From JAJTGZ01 sp964403525 (GTDB taxonomy: Bacteria > Planctomycetota > Phycisphaerae > Phycisphaerales > UBA1924), in contig CAYOGE010000015.1 in NCBI GenBank assembly GCA_964403525.1, positions 11,027 to 75,026 on the forward strand: DNA of 64,000 nt, written 5' to 3'. Both the position numbers and the translations under genes were made by a program. The first letter of the stretch is position 1; every line of letters starts with the position of its first letter. Of this stretch, positions 25,894 through 35,027 are shown piece after piece. The notes under the pieces were generated by a model. It searched no databases. It was not told the origin of the DNA and saw nothing but the letters and a program-made list of their open reading frames with translations.

Positions 25894-26829
25894 TCAGTGC
25901 GAGGGTGCGGGCGAAGCGGGTGCTTCCTTGCCCGGCTCGGTCGGTGCGTGGGGGGCGGCACCGTGCCCGTCGCCCGTCGCGCCGGCCTCGGCGAGCGTGA
26001 TGCCCGACTTGGCGCGGCTGATGTTCGCGGAGTTCCTGACGGTGTGCCCGTGGGCGGCGGCGTGCCCGTGGCTGTGGGCGGCGACGTAGGCGGCGACCTC
26101 CTCGAACTCGGCCTCGTTGCGTTCCATGTAGGCCTTCATCATCGCGGCCTTGGCCTTGTCGTTCTCGCTGAGCTCGTGGCTGGCGGCGAGTTCCTGGTAG
26201 ACGTTGTAAAGCCTGATGAGGTAGGCGTGGTTGGTGATGGGCTTGCCGTCCTTGAGGGACTGCTCGATGATCTTGTCGGCTCGCTCGCGCGCGTGGACAG
26301 CGATGGGCGTGCCGGCGGGGATCTGGTCCTGGTTGTCGCCGCTGCCGCGGCTGAAGCCGCCGATGCCGCCGGGGGTGATGGCGTCGGCCTTGTGCTCGTA
26401 GATGATGCCGCGGTTGCCCAGGTCGATGGCGATGAAGCCGAGGAAGAACGTGGCGACCATGATGGTGAAGACGCAGACCAGCGCGTTCATGGGGTTCTGG
26501 TCGTAGCGCAATTGCATGAAGTAGAGTGCGACGATGACGCTCTTGACGCAGGCGATGGAGAGCGCAACGACGGCGTTGACCCAGCCGGGGATGGCGACGT
26601 CAAAGGTGCGGGAGAACCACTCCTCGGCGTTGGCCGCGGAGACCGTGAGCACGGTGAAGACCAGCAGGATGACCAGCACGCCCACCAGCAGGCGCAGGGG
26701 GACGATGGTGTGCCCGTGGTGCCCGGGCTTGTGCGAGTCTTTCGCTCCGGCGGGCAGGAGGTCGAGCGCGAGCGCGGCGGAGTGGCCGTGGTCGCTGGGG
26801 TGCTGGCTGCCGTGGTGCTGGTTGCTCAT
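25894..26829 (-). CDS. ctaF: cytochrome c oxidase subunit IV-type protein with long C-terminal extension
   Basis: 311 residues. Residues about 35-135 match the caa3/bacterial oxidase subunit IV family: three membrane helices with the signature CVKSVIVALYFMQLRYDQNP, where the YFM segment is characteristic. The N-terminus is His-rich. The remaining 170 residues are hydrophilic and end in a His/Gly/Ala-rich tail; typical family members are only about 100 residues, so this extension is unusual. It probably stabilises the oxidase complex in the cytoplasmic membrane. The ATG at 26829 is used; no strong ribosome site. It lies between ctaE and the unknown terminal gene of the cluster. Confidence 0.85.
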   Translation of the reverse strand: MSNQHHGSQHPSDHGHSAALALDLLPAGAKDSHKPGHHGHTIVPLRLLVGVLVILLVFTVLTVSAANAEEWFSRTFDVAIPGWVNAVVALSIACVKSVIVALYFMQLRYDQNPMNALVCVFTIMVATFFLGFIAIDLGNRGIIYEHKADAITPGGIGGFSRGSGDNQDQIPAGTPIAVHARERADKIIEQSLKDGKPITNHAYLIRLYNVYQELAASHELSENDKAKAAMMKAYMERNEAEFEEVAAYVAAHSHGHAAAHGHTVRNSANISRAKSGITLAEAGATGDGHGAAPHAPTEPGKEAPASPAPSH

Positions 26830-26904
26830 GGCTCGTGGTCTTTCGTCAGCGGGCGTTTGGTCTGACTGGGCGCGCGGCCGGTGCCCGGCGGCGCGGTCGG
26901 TGTG

Positions 26905-27600
<696 letters not shown>

Positions 27601-27654
27601 GTCTTGCCTTTCGCGGCGGGCGTGCAGCGCCCGCCGTGGGAGGTGGTCGGTCGC

Positions 27655-29445
27655 TTAGTGGTGGCCCTTGTCGTGCCCTTCGAGCTTCGGCGGCATCGCG
27701 TACTCGCCCGGGGGGCACTGGGGCGGGTAGACGTCGTCGAAGTCGTAGGGGTGGAACTCGGCGACGGGCTCGTGGTGGAAGTTGTGCGTGATGGGCGGGC
27801 TGGCGGCGTGTGTCCACTCCATCGAGAGCGCGCCCCAGGGGTTCGGCGGCGCCTTTCGCCCGCCGGTGAGCGACGCGATGAAGACCGCCAGGTGCGTGAT
27901 GAAGCCCGAGGCCATCGTCAGCGCGCCGATCGTGCTGATCTTGTGGTAGATCTCAAACTCGTCAACGTAGCTGGCGTAGCGGCGCGGCATGCCCTGAGCG
28001 CCCATGAGGAACTGCGGGAAGAACGTCAGGTTGAAGCCGATGAACACCAGCCAGAAGCCGATGCGGGCGCCGTTCTCGTTGTACATCTTGCCGAACATCT
28101 TGGGCCACCACATGTGGATGCCCGCGATGAACATGATAATCGCCGAGCCCATCATCACGTAGTGGAAGTGGGCGACGACGAAGTAGGTGTCGTGGAGGTG
28201 GATGTCGGTGCTCAGCGCGCCGAGGTAGATGCCGGTGAGCCCGCCGATGCTGAAGATGAAGAGGAACCCGAGCCCGTAGAGCATCGGCACCTTCAGGTCG
28301 ATGCTGCCCTTGTAGAGCGTGACGGTCCAGTTGAACACCTTGACGGCCGACGGGAGGGCGACGAGGAAGGTCAGGGCGCTGAAGATGGTCGCCGCGAGCT
28401 CACCCTCGCTGGTGAACATGTGGTGACCCCACACGATGAACGAGATACCGGCGATCGCCAGCGAGCTGAAGGCGACGGCGCGGTAGCCGAACACCTTCTT
28501 GCGCGTGAATACGGCGATCACCTCGCTCATCACCGCCATGCCCGGCAGGATCATCACGTAGACGACCGGGTGGCTGTAGAACCAGAAGAAGTGCTGGAAG
28601 AGCACGGGGTCGCCGCCCATCCGCGGGTCGAAGATGCCGACGTGGAAGAGACGCTCGAACGTCAGCAGCAGCAGCGTGATGCCGATGACCGGCGTTGCGA
28701 GCACCTGGATGAGCGCCGTGCCGTAGATGCCCCACACAAACAGCGGCATGTCGAACCACCCCATGCCCGGGGCGCGGAGCTTGTGCACGGTGACCACGAA
28801 GTTCAGGCCGGTGAGGATGGAGCTGAAGCCGAGGATGAAGGCCGCGAGGATCATGTACACCACGCGCGCGTGCCCCTCGTCGGTGCTGGTTGAGTAGGGC
28901 GTGTAGAACGTCCAGCCCGTGTCCACGCCGCCCATCACGGCGGCCATCACGGCGAACACCGAGCCGAGCAGGTAGATGTACCACGAGAGCAGGTTGAGCT
29001 TGGGGAAGGCGACGTCCTTGGCGCCGAGCATCAGCGGGAGGAGGAAGTTGCCCAGCGACGCGGGGATGCTCGGCACGATCACCAGGAAGACCATGATGAG
29101 GCCGTGGAGCGTGAAGACGCGGTTGTAGACCTCGTTGCCGTCGTTCACCGAGGCGGCGCCGGCCTTTGCGAAGAGCTGACCCTCGACGTGGGCGATGCCC
29201 TGGGCGTCGATGAGGGTCTTGCTGGGCTCCCACAGCTCGATGCGCACCAGCAGGGCCGCCATGCCGCCGAGGAAGAACATGAAGAGGATCGCCGTCATGT
29301 ACATGACGCCGATCTTCTTGTGGTCGATGGTCGTCGCCCAGTCCTTGATCGTGGCGAACCAGGTGGCCTTCGGCGCGAGGTACGACTCGTCGTGACCGGC
29401 GTGGTCGTGGGCGTGGCCTGTGTGATCGTGTGGGATGCTTGACAT
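27655..29445 (-). CDS. ctaD: cytochrome c oxidase subunit I, A2-type
   Basis: 596 residues, twelve or more membrane helices. Catalytic subunit reducing O2 to water. Ligands are visible: H114 (FTLHGLIMVF) and H428 for heme a, H426 for the oxygen-binding heme, H292 with Y296 for CuB (the His-Tyr cross-link), and H341/H342 in WGHHMFTS. Helix VI reads YSHPVVYVMILPG (residues 290-302): the Glu of A1-type oxidases is absent and the Tyr-Ser pair of A2-type enzymes is present. The K-channel Lys is K369 (PSAVKVFNW), and D144 (GAKDVAFP) is kept. The N-terminus is His/Asp-rich. The ATG at 29445 has GGAG 7 bases upstream. It works with CtaC and is probably fed electrons by alternative complex III encoded upstream. 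Confidence 0.96.
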   Translation of the reverse strand: MSSIPHDHTGHAHDHAGHDESYLAPKATWFATIKDWATTIDHKKIGVMYMTAILFMFFLGGMAALLVRIELWEPSKTLIDAQGIAHVEGQLFAKAGAASVNDGNEVYNRVFTLHGLIMVFLVIVPSIPASLGNFLLPLMLGAKDVAFPKLNLLSWYIYLLGSVFAVMAAVMGGVDTGWTFYTPYSTSTDEGHARVVYMILAAFILGFSSILTGLNFVVTVHKLRAPGMGWFDMPLFVWGIYGTALIQVLATPVIGITLLLLTFERLFHVGIFDPRMGGDPVLFQHFFWFYSHPVVYVMILPGMAVMSEVIAVFTRKKVFGYRAVAFSSLAIAGISFIVWGHHMFTSEGELAATIFSALTFLVALPSAVKVFNWTVTLYKGSIDLKVPMLYGLGFLFIFSIGGLTGIYLGALSTDIHLHDTYFVVAHFHYVMMGSAIIMFIAGIHMWWPKMFGKMYNENGARIGFWLVFIGFNLTFFPQFLMGAQGMPRRYASYVDEFEIYHKISTIGALTMASGFITHLAVFIASLTGGRKAPPNPWGALSMEWTHAASPPITHNFHHEPVAEFHPYDFDDVYPPQCPPGEYAMPPKLEGHDKGHH

Positions 29446-29494
29446 GGTCTGCTCCGTCGGAGACGGCGAAACGGGTACGGCGGGAATGGGGAAC

Positions 29495-30706
29495 TTATTT
29501 CTTCGGTTCGGCGGGGGCGGGGGCGGCCTTGTCTGCCTCGGTCGCTTTGCCCGCGAGGCTGCGGAAGTAGGCCATCACGCCCTGGATCTCCAGGTCGCTG
29601 AGCACGCCCTTGAACGGCGTCATCTTGTTCTCAAAGCCGTCGTGGATCTTGGCGGCGGGGTAGTTGATCGATTCAAGGATGTAGCTCTCGTCCATCAGCA
29701 CGGTGCCGCCGCCCTTGATGGGGACCTGCGTGCCGAACGAGTTCTTCCAGGTGGGACCGGTGTTGGCGGTGCCGTCGACCGAGTGGCACTGGGAGCAGAT
29801 GCGGGTGTGGACCATCTTGCCCACCTCGACCAGCGGCTTGCCCTTGTACACGTCGCCCCAGTCGGCCATCACTCGGTCGTAGGTCTTCTGGTCGACGACG
29901 CGGATGAACGCGGCCATTTCAGAGTGGAGGGTGCCGCAGTACTCGGCGCAGAAGACGTAGTGGTCGCTGCCGGGGATCGGCGGGTTGATGCCGGCGACGC
30001 TGTCTGGGGTGATCTTGCCGACGGAACGGAGCTTCTGCTCGGGCGTCTGCGCGGCGGACTGCGGGATGAACGTGAGGCTCGTGTAGCGGTTGGGGAACAG
30101 GTCCATCTTCAGGCGCATGTCGGGGATGTAGAACGAGTGCATCACGTCGGCGCTCTTGAGCAGGAACTTGACGGGCACACCCTCGCGCACGATGAACATC
30201 GGCACGGCGATGTTGCCGCGGTGGCCCGTAAACGTGCCCCCCTCGACGGCGTTTCGTTTGTCGTCCTGGTAGAGCTGGAAGGGGGGCGTTGCGCCGTTGC
30301 CGTAGCGGATCTCCCAGCTCCACTTCTGCCCTGTCACGTTGATCGTCTCGGCGTTTGCCTTGGCTACCTGCGCCTTCATGTACCCCTGGAAGCCCCAGAA
30401 GAACACGACGGTGAGGATCAGCAGCGGCACCACGACCCAGGTGACTTCCAGCGCGGTGTTGTGGTTGGCGGTGCGCTGGGCCGGGACGCCGGGCCGGCGG
30501 CGGTACTTCATCACCCAGTAGAGCATGGGGATGACGACCACAAGGAAGAAGACGATGTTGATCCACGTGACGAGCAGGAAGAGGTTGTCGGTGCCCCAGG
30601 TGTCGATTCCCAGCTCGCTGTTGCTGGGCTTGAGGAACAGCTTCCGCAGCCAGTTGCTGATCGGGTCGGAAAACTCCCACGCCAAAGTGCTCATCGCCTG
30701 GTTCAT
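29495..30706 (-). CDS. ctaC: cytochrome c oxidase subunit II with C-terminal cytochrome c domain (caa3 type)
   Basis: 403 residues. Two N-terminal membrane helices (about residues 42-62 and 88-108) anchor a cupredoxin domain with the CuA site: HSFYIPDMRLKMD supplies the first His, and YVFCAEYCGTLHSEM the two Cys, His and Met. A C-terminal domain carries one c-type heme motif, CSQCH, and a candidate distal Met in the NKMTPFKG segment. It receives electrons from complex III or a carrier and passes them to subunit I. The C-terminus ends Ala/Pro/Lys-rich. The ATG at 30706 has GGAG 8 bases upstream, and the start overlaps the stop of the SCO gene (ATGA). Confidence 0.95.
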   Translation of the reverse strand: MNQAMSTLAWEFSDPISNWLRKLFLKPSNSELGIDTWGTDNLFLLVTWINIVFFLVVVIPMLYWVMKYRRRPGVPAQRTANHNTALEVTWVVVPLLILTVVFFWGFQGYMKAQVAKANAETINVTGQKWSWEIRYGNGATPPFQLYQDDKRNAVEGGTFTGHRGNIAVPMFIVREGVPVKFLLKSADVMHSFYIPDMRLKMDLFPNRYTSLTFIPQSAAQTPEQKLRSVGKITPDSVAGINPPIPGSDHYVFCAEYCGTLHSEMAAFIRVVDQKTYDRVMADWGDVYKGKPLVEVGKMVHTRICSQCHSVDGTANTGPTWKNSFGTQVPIKGGGTVLMDESYILESINYPAAKIHDGFENKMTPFKGVLSDLEIQGVMAYFRSLAGKATEADKAAPAPAEPKK

Positions 30707-31656
30707 CGCGCTAGCTCCGCCGTCCCCGCCCCCGGTGACAACTTGTTGACCTCGTGCGCAGCGGCGTCGGCCGCCTGCTCAGCAAACTTCCGACGCCACT
30801 CGTGCATCAGCATCCGCACCAGCAGCCCCGCGACGGTGACCGCCGAGAGGAAGCCGCCGACCTGCATGATCCGCCAGGCGGTAAACGTGTACGCACCCGA
30901 GCGCGGATCAAAGTGGAAGCACCACAGCATGATCTTGTCGGTGGACGTGCCGATCTTCCCCTCGCCCGCCTCCACCAGCGCCAGACGCAGCGTTTGCGCG
31001 GGCGTCTCGAGCCCGTAGAGGTAACGGCTCACCATGCCGCTGGGTGAAGCGACAAAGACCGCCGACGGGTGCGCGTAATCGTTTGACGCGGGGACGTACC
31101 GGTACGGGAAGCCGAGGGCATCGGCGAGACGGCGCGTGTTCGCCGCGTCGGGGCTTGTCAAGAACGCCCAACCGGCGGCAACGTCTTTCTCGGGCTTGCG
31201 GCCGTAGTTGATCATCCGAGCCGTCTTGGCGGCGGCCGCTGCTTCGGGCTTGTCCGACGGGTCGATGCTCACAACCAGCACGTTGTAGTCACGGCCAATG
31301 GTGAGCCCATCGATCGCGCGGAAGGTCGCGCCGTAGCGCTCCATCAACTGCGGGCATGCGAGCGGGCAGCGGTAGTAAACGAACATCACCAGCACCGGTC
31401 GGCCCTGGTTGAACCAGTCGCCCAGCTTGACGGCGGCGCCGGTTGAATCAACCAGCGGCAGGTCGAGCGGCAGCTTCTCGCCGAGCTTCTCGTTGATATC
31501 GAGCCCGGCGATCGGCGCCGGCTTCTCGTCGTAGCGCGTCGCGCCGCGGTCGATGGCGGGCTGTTGGGCAACCGCCGCGCGCCCAGAGACCAGCACAGAC
31601 GCCACCAGCGCACACAAGACGACCAACGCTCGTCGCGCTGATCGGCCGTGCCGCAT
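30703..31656 (-). CDS. SCO1/SenC-family copper chaperone
   Basis: 317 residues. A signal peptide (residues 1-30, RALVVLCALVASVLVSG) is followed by a thioredoxin-like domain with the Cu-binding pair CPLAC in VLVMFVYYRCPLACPQLMER, the NVLVVSIDPSD strand and the distal His in NDYAHPSAVFVASP. A C-terminal membrane helix (GGFLSAVTVAGLLVRMLM) anchors it. SCO proteins deliver copper to, or keep reduced the cysteines of, the CuA site in oxidase subunit II, which is encoded directly downstream with a 4-base overlap. The start is the ATG at 31656; a GTG at 31680 is possible. Upstream lies an AT-richer gap of about 125 bases that might hold an internal promoter. Confidence 0.92.
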   Translation of the reverse strand: MRHGRSARRALVVLCALVASVLVSGRAAVAQQPAIDRGATRYDEKPAPIAGLDINEKLGEKLPLDLPLVDSTGAAVKLGDWFNQGRPVLVMFVYYRCPLACPQLMERYGATFRAIDGLTIGRDYNVLVVSIDPSDKPEAAAAAKTARMINYGRKPEKDVAAGWAFLTSPDAANTRRLADALGFPYRYVPASNDYAHPSAVFVASPSGMVSRYLYGLETPAQTLRLALVEAGEGKIGTSTDKIMLWCFHFDPRSGAYTFTAWRIMQVGGFLSAVTVAGLLVRMLMHEWRRKFAEQAADAAAHEVNKLSPGAGTAELAR

Positions 31657-31805
31657 CTGGATGTCGTGTGGTCTGTTCACGTTCGAAGGGCCTTGCTGGA
31701 CGCTCTACCGTTTCGTTTTACGGTCTGGCAGGATTGGTTCTGGTTCTGCAAGATTATTGACACGAGGCCAGAGACAACCAAACGAGGGGTCTGCAGAGAG
31801 GACTT

Positions 31806-32228
31806 TTACTTACCGCTGGATCGCTTGCTGTAGGCCTCGATGACCTTGCTCTCGGCCTTCTCGAGGGAGATGGAGACTTTGCCGGCCTCTGGATCGGTCC
31901 AGACGGGGTTCTTGTTGGTGGCGAGTTCGGTCAGGATCGCGGAGCGTGTATCCAGCGCGGGCTTCTGGATCGCGGCGCTGTCACCGATCGCTCGTTCGGG
32001 GTATTCCTCGAACTGGATCTGGTCGTTGGTCTTGTAGGAGATGAAGTAGACAGCGACGACGGCGATGCACGCCACGGTGAGCAGGTAGCCGGCGAGGCCG
32101 ATGATGAAGACCTTGATGCCGTCGAGCGACTCACCGTGCGCCTGCTGCGGGTGCTCCTCGATCGTGTGCGAGTGCCACTGGTCGGGCAGCTCGTGCTCTT
32201 CGGGTGTGTGGGCTGTTGGGTGAGACAT
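31806..32228 (-). CDS. small single-pass membrane protein between actF and the SCO gene
   Basis: 140 residues, not assigned to a named family. A His/Glu-rich N-terminus (QWHSHTIEEHPQQAHGES), one membrane helix at about residues 42-65 (FIIGLAGYLLTVACIAVVAVYF) and a charged C-terminal domain with Lys/Glu-rich helix (SLEKAESKVIEAYSKR). Position between the alternative complex III genes and the oxidase genes suggests an accessory subunit of either, comparable in placement to the small single-helix subunits seen in purified complexes, but sequence alone does not show it. ATG at 32228. Confidence 0.7.
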   Translation of the reverse strand: MSHPTAHTPEEHELPDQWHSHTIEEHPQQAHGESLDGIKVFIIGLAGYLLTVACIAVVAVYFISYKTNDQIQFEEYPERAIGDSAAIQKPALDTRSAILTELATNKNPVWTDPEAGKVSISLEKAESKVIEAYSKRSSGK

Positions 32229-32282
32229 GGTTGGCGTCCGTCGGTTGGTCGTTCGGTCGGGCCGCGGGGCGGTCCGCTTGGG

Positions 32283-33602
32283 TCACACGTAGTTCTTGTG
32301 GTTGAGGGCCTCGGCCAGACGGGGGTCCTTCAGGGCGACGAGCGGGCCGCTCCTTATACGCCACACCACCAGACCGAGCATCAGCAGCAGCGGGCCAAGG
32401 AGGCCGGTGATGTCAACCCAGGCGAAGGTGAAGTGCGAGACCGCGACGGGGTCGGTCGCTTCGCCGTGGCCGATCATCAAGACCGGGCGCACCTGCCAGA
32501 AGACGTCGACGCAGCACATGGCGATCTGCCAGATCGCGAAAATCGCCAGCAGGCCCGGCGTCGCTTTTACCTTGCGGAACAGGAGGATGACAAAGGGCAC
32601 GATGAAGTGCCCGAACATCATGAGCTTGCCGACGTTCTCCCAGCCGCCCGTGCCGCGGGCGACCATCCAGGCCGTCTCTTCGGGGATGTTGGCGTACCAG
32701 ATCAGGAAGTACTGGCTGAAGCCGATGTAGGCCCAGAAGATGGTAAAGGCGAGCAGGAGCTTGCCCAGGTCGTGGAAGTGCTCGGAGGTGACGAGGCCTT
32801 TCATCACGCCCGCGCCGCGGAGGACGCAGAGGATCAAGATGACCAGGGCGGTGCCGCCGACCATGTTCCCGGCGAAGAAGTAGACGCCGAACATCGTGCT
32901 GAACCAGTGATAGTCGAGCGACATGCTCAGGTCGAAGGCGGCGAAGGCGGTGGTGAGGCCGAACGCCAGCAGGCCCCACGCGCTGTCGCGCTGGGCGGTG
33001 TTGGTGAGGCCCTTGTCGCCGGTGACGTCCTGGCGGCGGCTGAGCGAGTACATCCGCAGACCCAGGAGCGACCAGATGGCGACGTAAGCCGCGATCCGAC
33101 CCCAGAAGAACATCCCGTTCATGCCGAGGAGGTACGCGAGCTTCGCGTCGGCCATGTGCGCCTTCTGGGCCGGGTCCATCCAGTGCCACAGGTTGTGCCC
33201 GCTCAGCAGCAGCGGCAGGATCAGCAGCAGCGACAGCGGCAGCAGGCTGGCGACGTTTTCCATCTGGCGGCGCAGCGAGACGGTCCAGCCCGCCTGCGTC
33301 GCGCGCATGATCAGCACGAGGCCCAGGCAGCCGAGCATGAGCCCGATGGTGACGACGACGCCAACGTGGTAGCTGAGCCACGCGTTCTTGACGTGCTCGT
33401 GGGCGTGCTCGCCCTCGCCGGCCATGAAGCCGTAGGCGGCGGTTGCGCCCAGGCAGAGCAGGCCGAGCGCGATCAGGCCGCCCATCAGTCCTCCACCCCA
33501 CCCGGCGGGTGTGCGCGTGTTGGCGGGCGAAAGGTCGATCGGGCCGAAGTGGCTGTCGAACGTCTCGGCCCCGTGGGCGTGGTCCGCGGTGATCTGACTC
33601 AT
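32283..33602 (-). CDS. actF: alternative complex III membrane subunit ActF
   Basis: 439 residues with about ten membrane helices. Matches the ActF branch of NrfD/PsrC-like quinone-interacting proteins: AFDLSMSLDYHWFSTMFGVY and the FAGNMVGGTALVILIL helix are typical, and the FSQYFLIWYANIPEETAWMV segment is a hallmark of ActF. It is a likely quinol-contact or proton-translocating subunit of alternative complex III, paralogous to ActC. The ATG at 33602 overlaps the actE stop (ATGA). The N-terminus is long and hydrophilic. It is the last canonical act gene before the oxidase genes. Confidence 0.92.
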   Translation of the reverse strand: MSQITADHAHGAETFDSHFGPIDLSPANTRTPAGWGGGLMGGLIALGLLCLGATAAYGFMAGEGEHAHEHVKNAWLSYHVGVVVTIGLMLGCLGLVLIMRATQAGWTVSLRRQMENVASLLPLSLLLILPLLLSGHNLWHWMDPAQKAHMADAKLAYLLGMNGMFFWGRIAAYVAIWSLLGLRMYSLSRRQDVTGDKGLTNTAQRDSAWGLLAFGLTTAFAAFDLSMSLDYHWFSTMFGVYFFAGNMVGGTALVILILCVLRGAGVMKGLVTSEHFHDLGKLLLAFTIFWAYIGFSQYFLIWYANIPEETAWMVARGTGGWENVGKLMMFGHFIVPFVILLFRKVKATPGLLAIFAIWQIAMCCVDVFWQVRPVLMIGHGEATDPVAVSHFTFAWVDITGLLGPLLLMLGLVVWRIRSGPLVALKDPRLAEALNHKNYV

Positions 33603-34417
33603 GGCTTCACCTCCGGCTTGGCGGGCGCCGCGGGCGCGGCTGCGCCACCCGCCTTGGCCGCGGCGGCGGCCTCTGCGGCGCGCCTCTGCTTCACTTTTTC
33701 GATCTCGGCGGCCCTGGTCTTCTCGAGCGCCTCACGCGCGGCGGGGGCGAGGTCGGCGGGCGAGCCGCTCTGCTGCGCCTGGAGCGTGCGGATGTAGGCG
33801 ACGATCGCCCAGGCGTCCTGCTCGTTCACCGAGTAGCCGTAGGAGGGCATGCGCATCGGCTGCTTGGGGTCGTCGGCCGGCAGCCCGTTGCGGATGACGT
33901 GGAAGATGTACCCGTCCTTGCTCTGGTCCTGAGCTGGGTCGGTGAACTTCGCGTCGTGGAAGTTGGCGACCACGCCCTGCCACTGCGCGCCGACGGTTCC
34001 CTTGCCGTACCCGTCGTAGCCGTGGCAGACCGAGCAATAGATGTTGAACCGTTCGCGCCCGCGCTCGAGCGTTTTCATGTCAACGGTGACGCGCGGGGGG
34101 ATCGTGGCGAGGTACTTGCCGTCGGCCCCCGTGCCGAAGTAGTAGCCGGCGTCATCCTTGAGGTAGGACTCGCGCGAGGGATCGGCCGCGTCGGCCATCG
34201 CCCCGAAGGCGACGGTGTGCTCGACCGGGCGGCGCATGGCGCGACCGTCGGCGAAGAACGGGGTCTGCGTCTGCGGCTTGAACTTTGGCGAGTCGTCCAT
34301 GTCCGGGAAGAACTGGCGCGGCCGGCTGTCGGAGCGGTCGCCGCGGCAGCCCGCGAGCGCGGCGAGCGCGATCGCGCCTGCGGCGAGGACGAGGCGGGTT
34401 GTTTTGTTGGTCACCAT
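33599..34417 (-). CDS. actE: alternative complex III monoheme cytochrome c subunit ActE
   Basis: 272 residues. Lipoprotein signal (LVLAAGAIALAALAGC). A single c-heme motif CSVCHG in RFNIYCSVCHGYDGYGKG, with a candidate axial Met in PMRMPSYGYS near residue 205. The C-terminal 60 residues are Ala/Lys/Glu-rich and low complexity. ActE shuttles electrons from the ActA/ActB hemes and clusters towards the oxidase, on the periplasmic face and held by lipid. The start is the ATG at 34417, placed directly before the signal peptide; the open frame 57 bases further upstream would spoil the signal. It overlaps actF by 4 bases and follows actD after a gap of 46 bases. Confidence 0.92.
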   Translation of the reverse strand: MVTNKTTRLVLAAGAIALAALAGCRGDRSDSRPRQFFPDMDDSPKFKPQTQTPFFADGRAMRRPVEHTVAFGAMADAADPSRESYLKDDAGYYFGTGADGKYLATIPPRVTVDMKTLERGRERFNIYCSVCHGYDGYGKGTVGAQWQGVVANFHDAKFTDPAQDQSKDGYIFHVIRNGLPADDPKQPMRMPSYGYSVNEQDAWAIVAYIRTLQAQQSGSPADLAPAAREALEKTRAAEIEKVKQRRAAEAAAAAKAGGAAAPAAPAKPEVKP

Positions 34418-34463
34418 GACTGTGTCTTTTCTGCTGGTGTGTCGTGCCTGATGCCTTCTGCGC

Positions 34464-35027
34464 TCACTCTTCAACCAGTTCGACGCTCTTGGCCCCGGCC
34501 TCGAGCAGCTGGCGGCGGGTCTTCTCCGGCTCGAAGGAGGCGTCCGCCGCTTCGACCACGATCATGAACCGGTCGTCGCTCACCTTGAGGAACCGCGGCT
34601 TCTTCAGCAGCGAGTGGTGCCACATGGGGAGACCGTTGAAGATGAGCATGCCCAGGAGGCAGGTGAACGCTGTGAAGAGGACGCCAATCTCGAACGTCAC
34701 CGGCACCAGGACCTGCCAGGCGTCGCTGGGCTTGCCCTGGTGGACCAGCGGGTACGCGAAGTGGCGGACCCACATCTGGAACCCGAAGCCCACGCAGGCC
34801 ATGGTCAGGCCCGTGCAACCCACGATGAGCGGGAGCTTGGTGCCCTTGTTGCCCATGGCCTCGTCGATGCCGTGGACGGGGAAGGGCGAGTAGATGTCCC
34901 ACTTCTTGTAGCCGGCGTCCCTGATCGCCTCGGCGCCGTGGCTGATGCTGGCTGGACCATCGAACTCGGCCATGACGCCGTAAACGGTCTCGCCCGACTG
35001 GGTCTTGTAGACCTTCCTGGTGCTCAC
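34464..35027 (-). CDS. actD: alternative complex III subunit ActD (DUF3341)
   Basis: 187 residues with two membrane helices (about 65-88 and 108-135). Family signature: YGVMAEFDGPASISHGAEAI, then GYKKWDIYSPFPVHGIDEAM and LPLIVGCTGLTMACVGFGFQ; the GKPSDAWQVLVPVTFEIGVL segment is also typical of DUF3341. ActD is a structural membrane subunit contacting ActC and ActF in known structures. GTG start at 35027 with GGGAGGTGAGGC upstream, overlapping the actC stop (GTGA). Confidence 0.93.
   Translation of the reverse strand: MSTRKVYKTQSGETVYGVMAEFDGPASISHGAEAIRDAGYKKWDIYSPFPVHGIDEAMGNKGTKLPLIVGCTGLTMACVGFGFQMWVRHFAYPLVHQGKPSDAWQVLVPVTFEIGVLFTAFTCLLGMLIFNGLPMWHHSLLKKPRFLKVSDDRFMIVVEAADASFEPEKTRRQLLEAGAKSVELVEE

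Noticed and set aside
32136..33797. 553-codon open frame on the plus strand across actF
   Set aside because: Antisense shadow; low complexity and no homology, whereas the minus strand encodes ActF.
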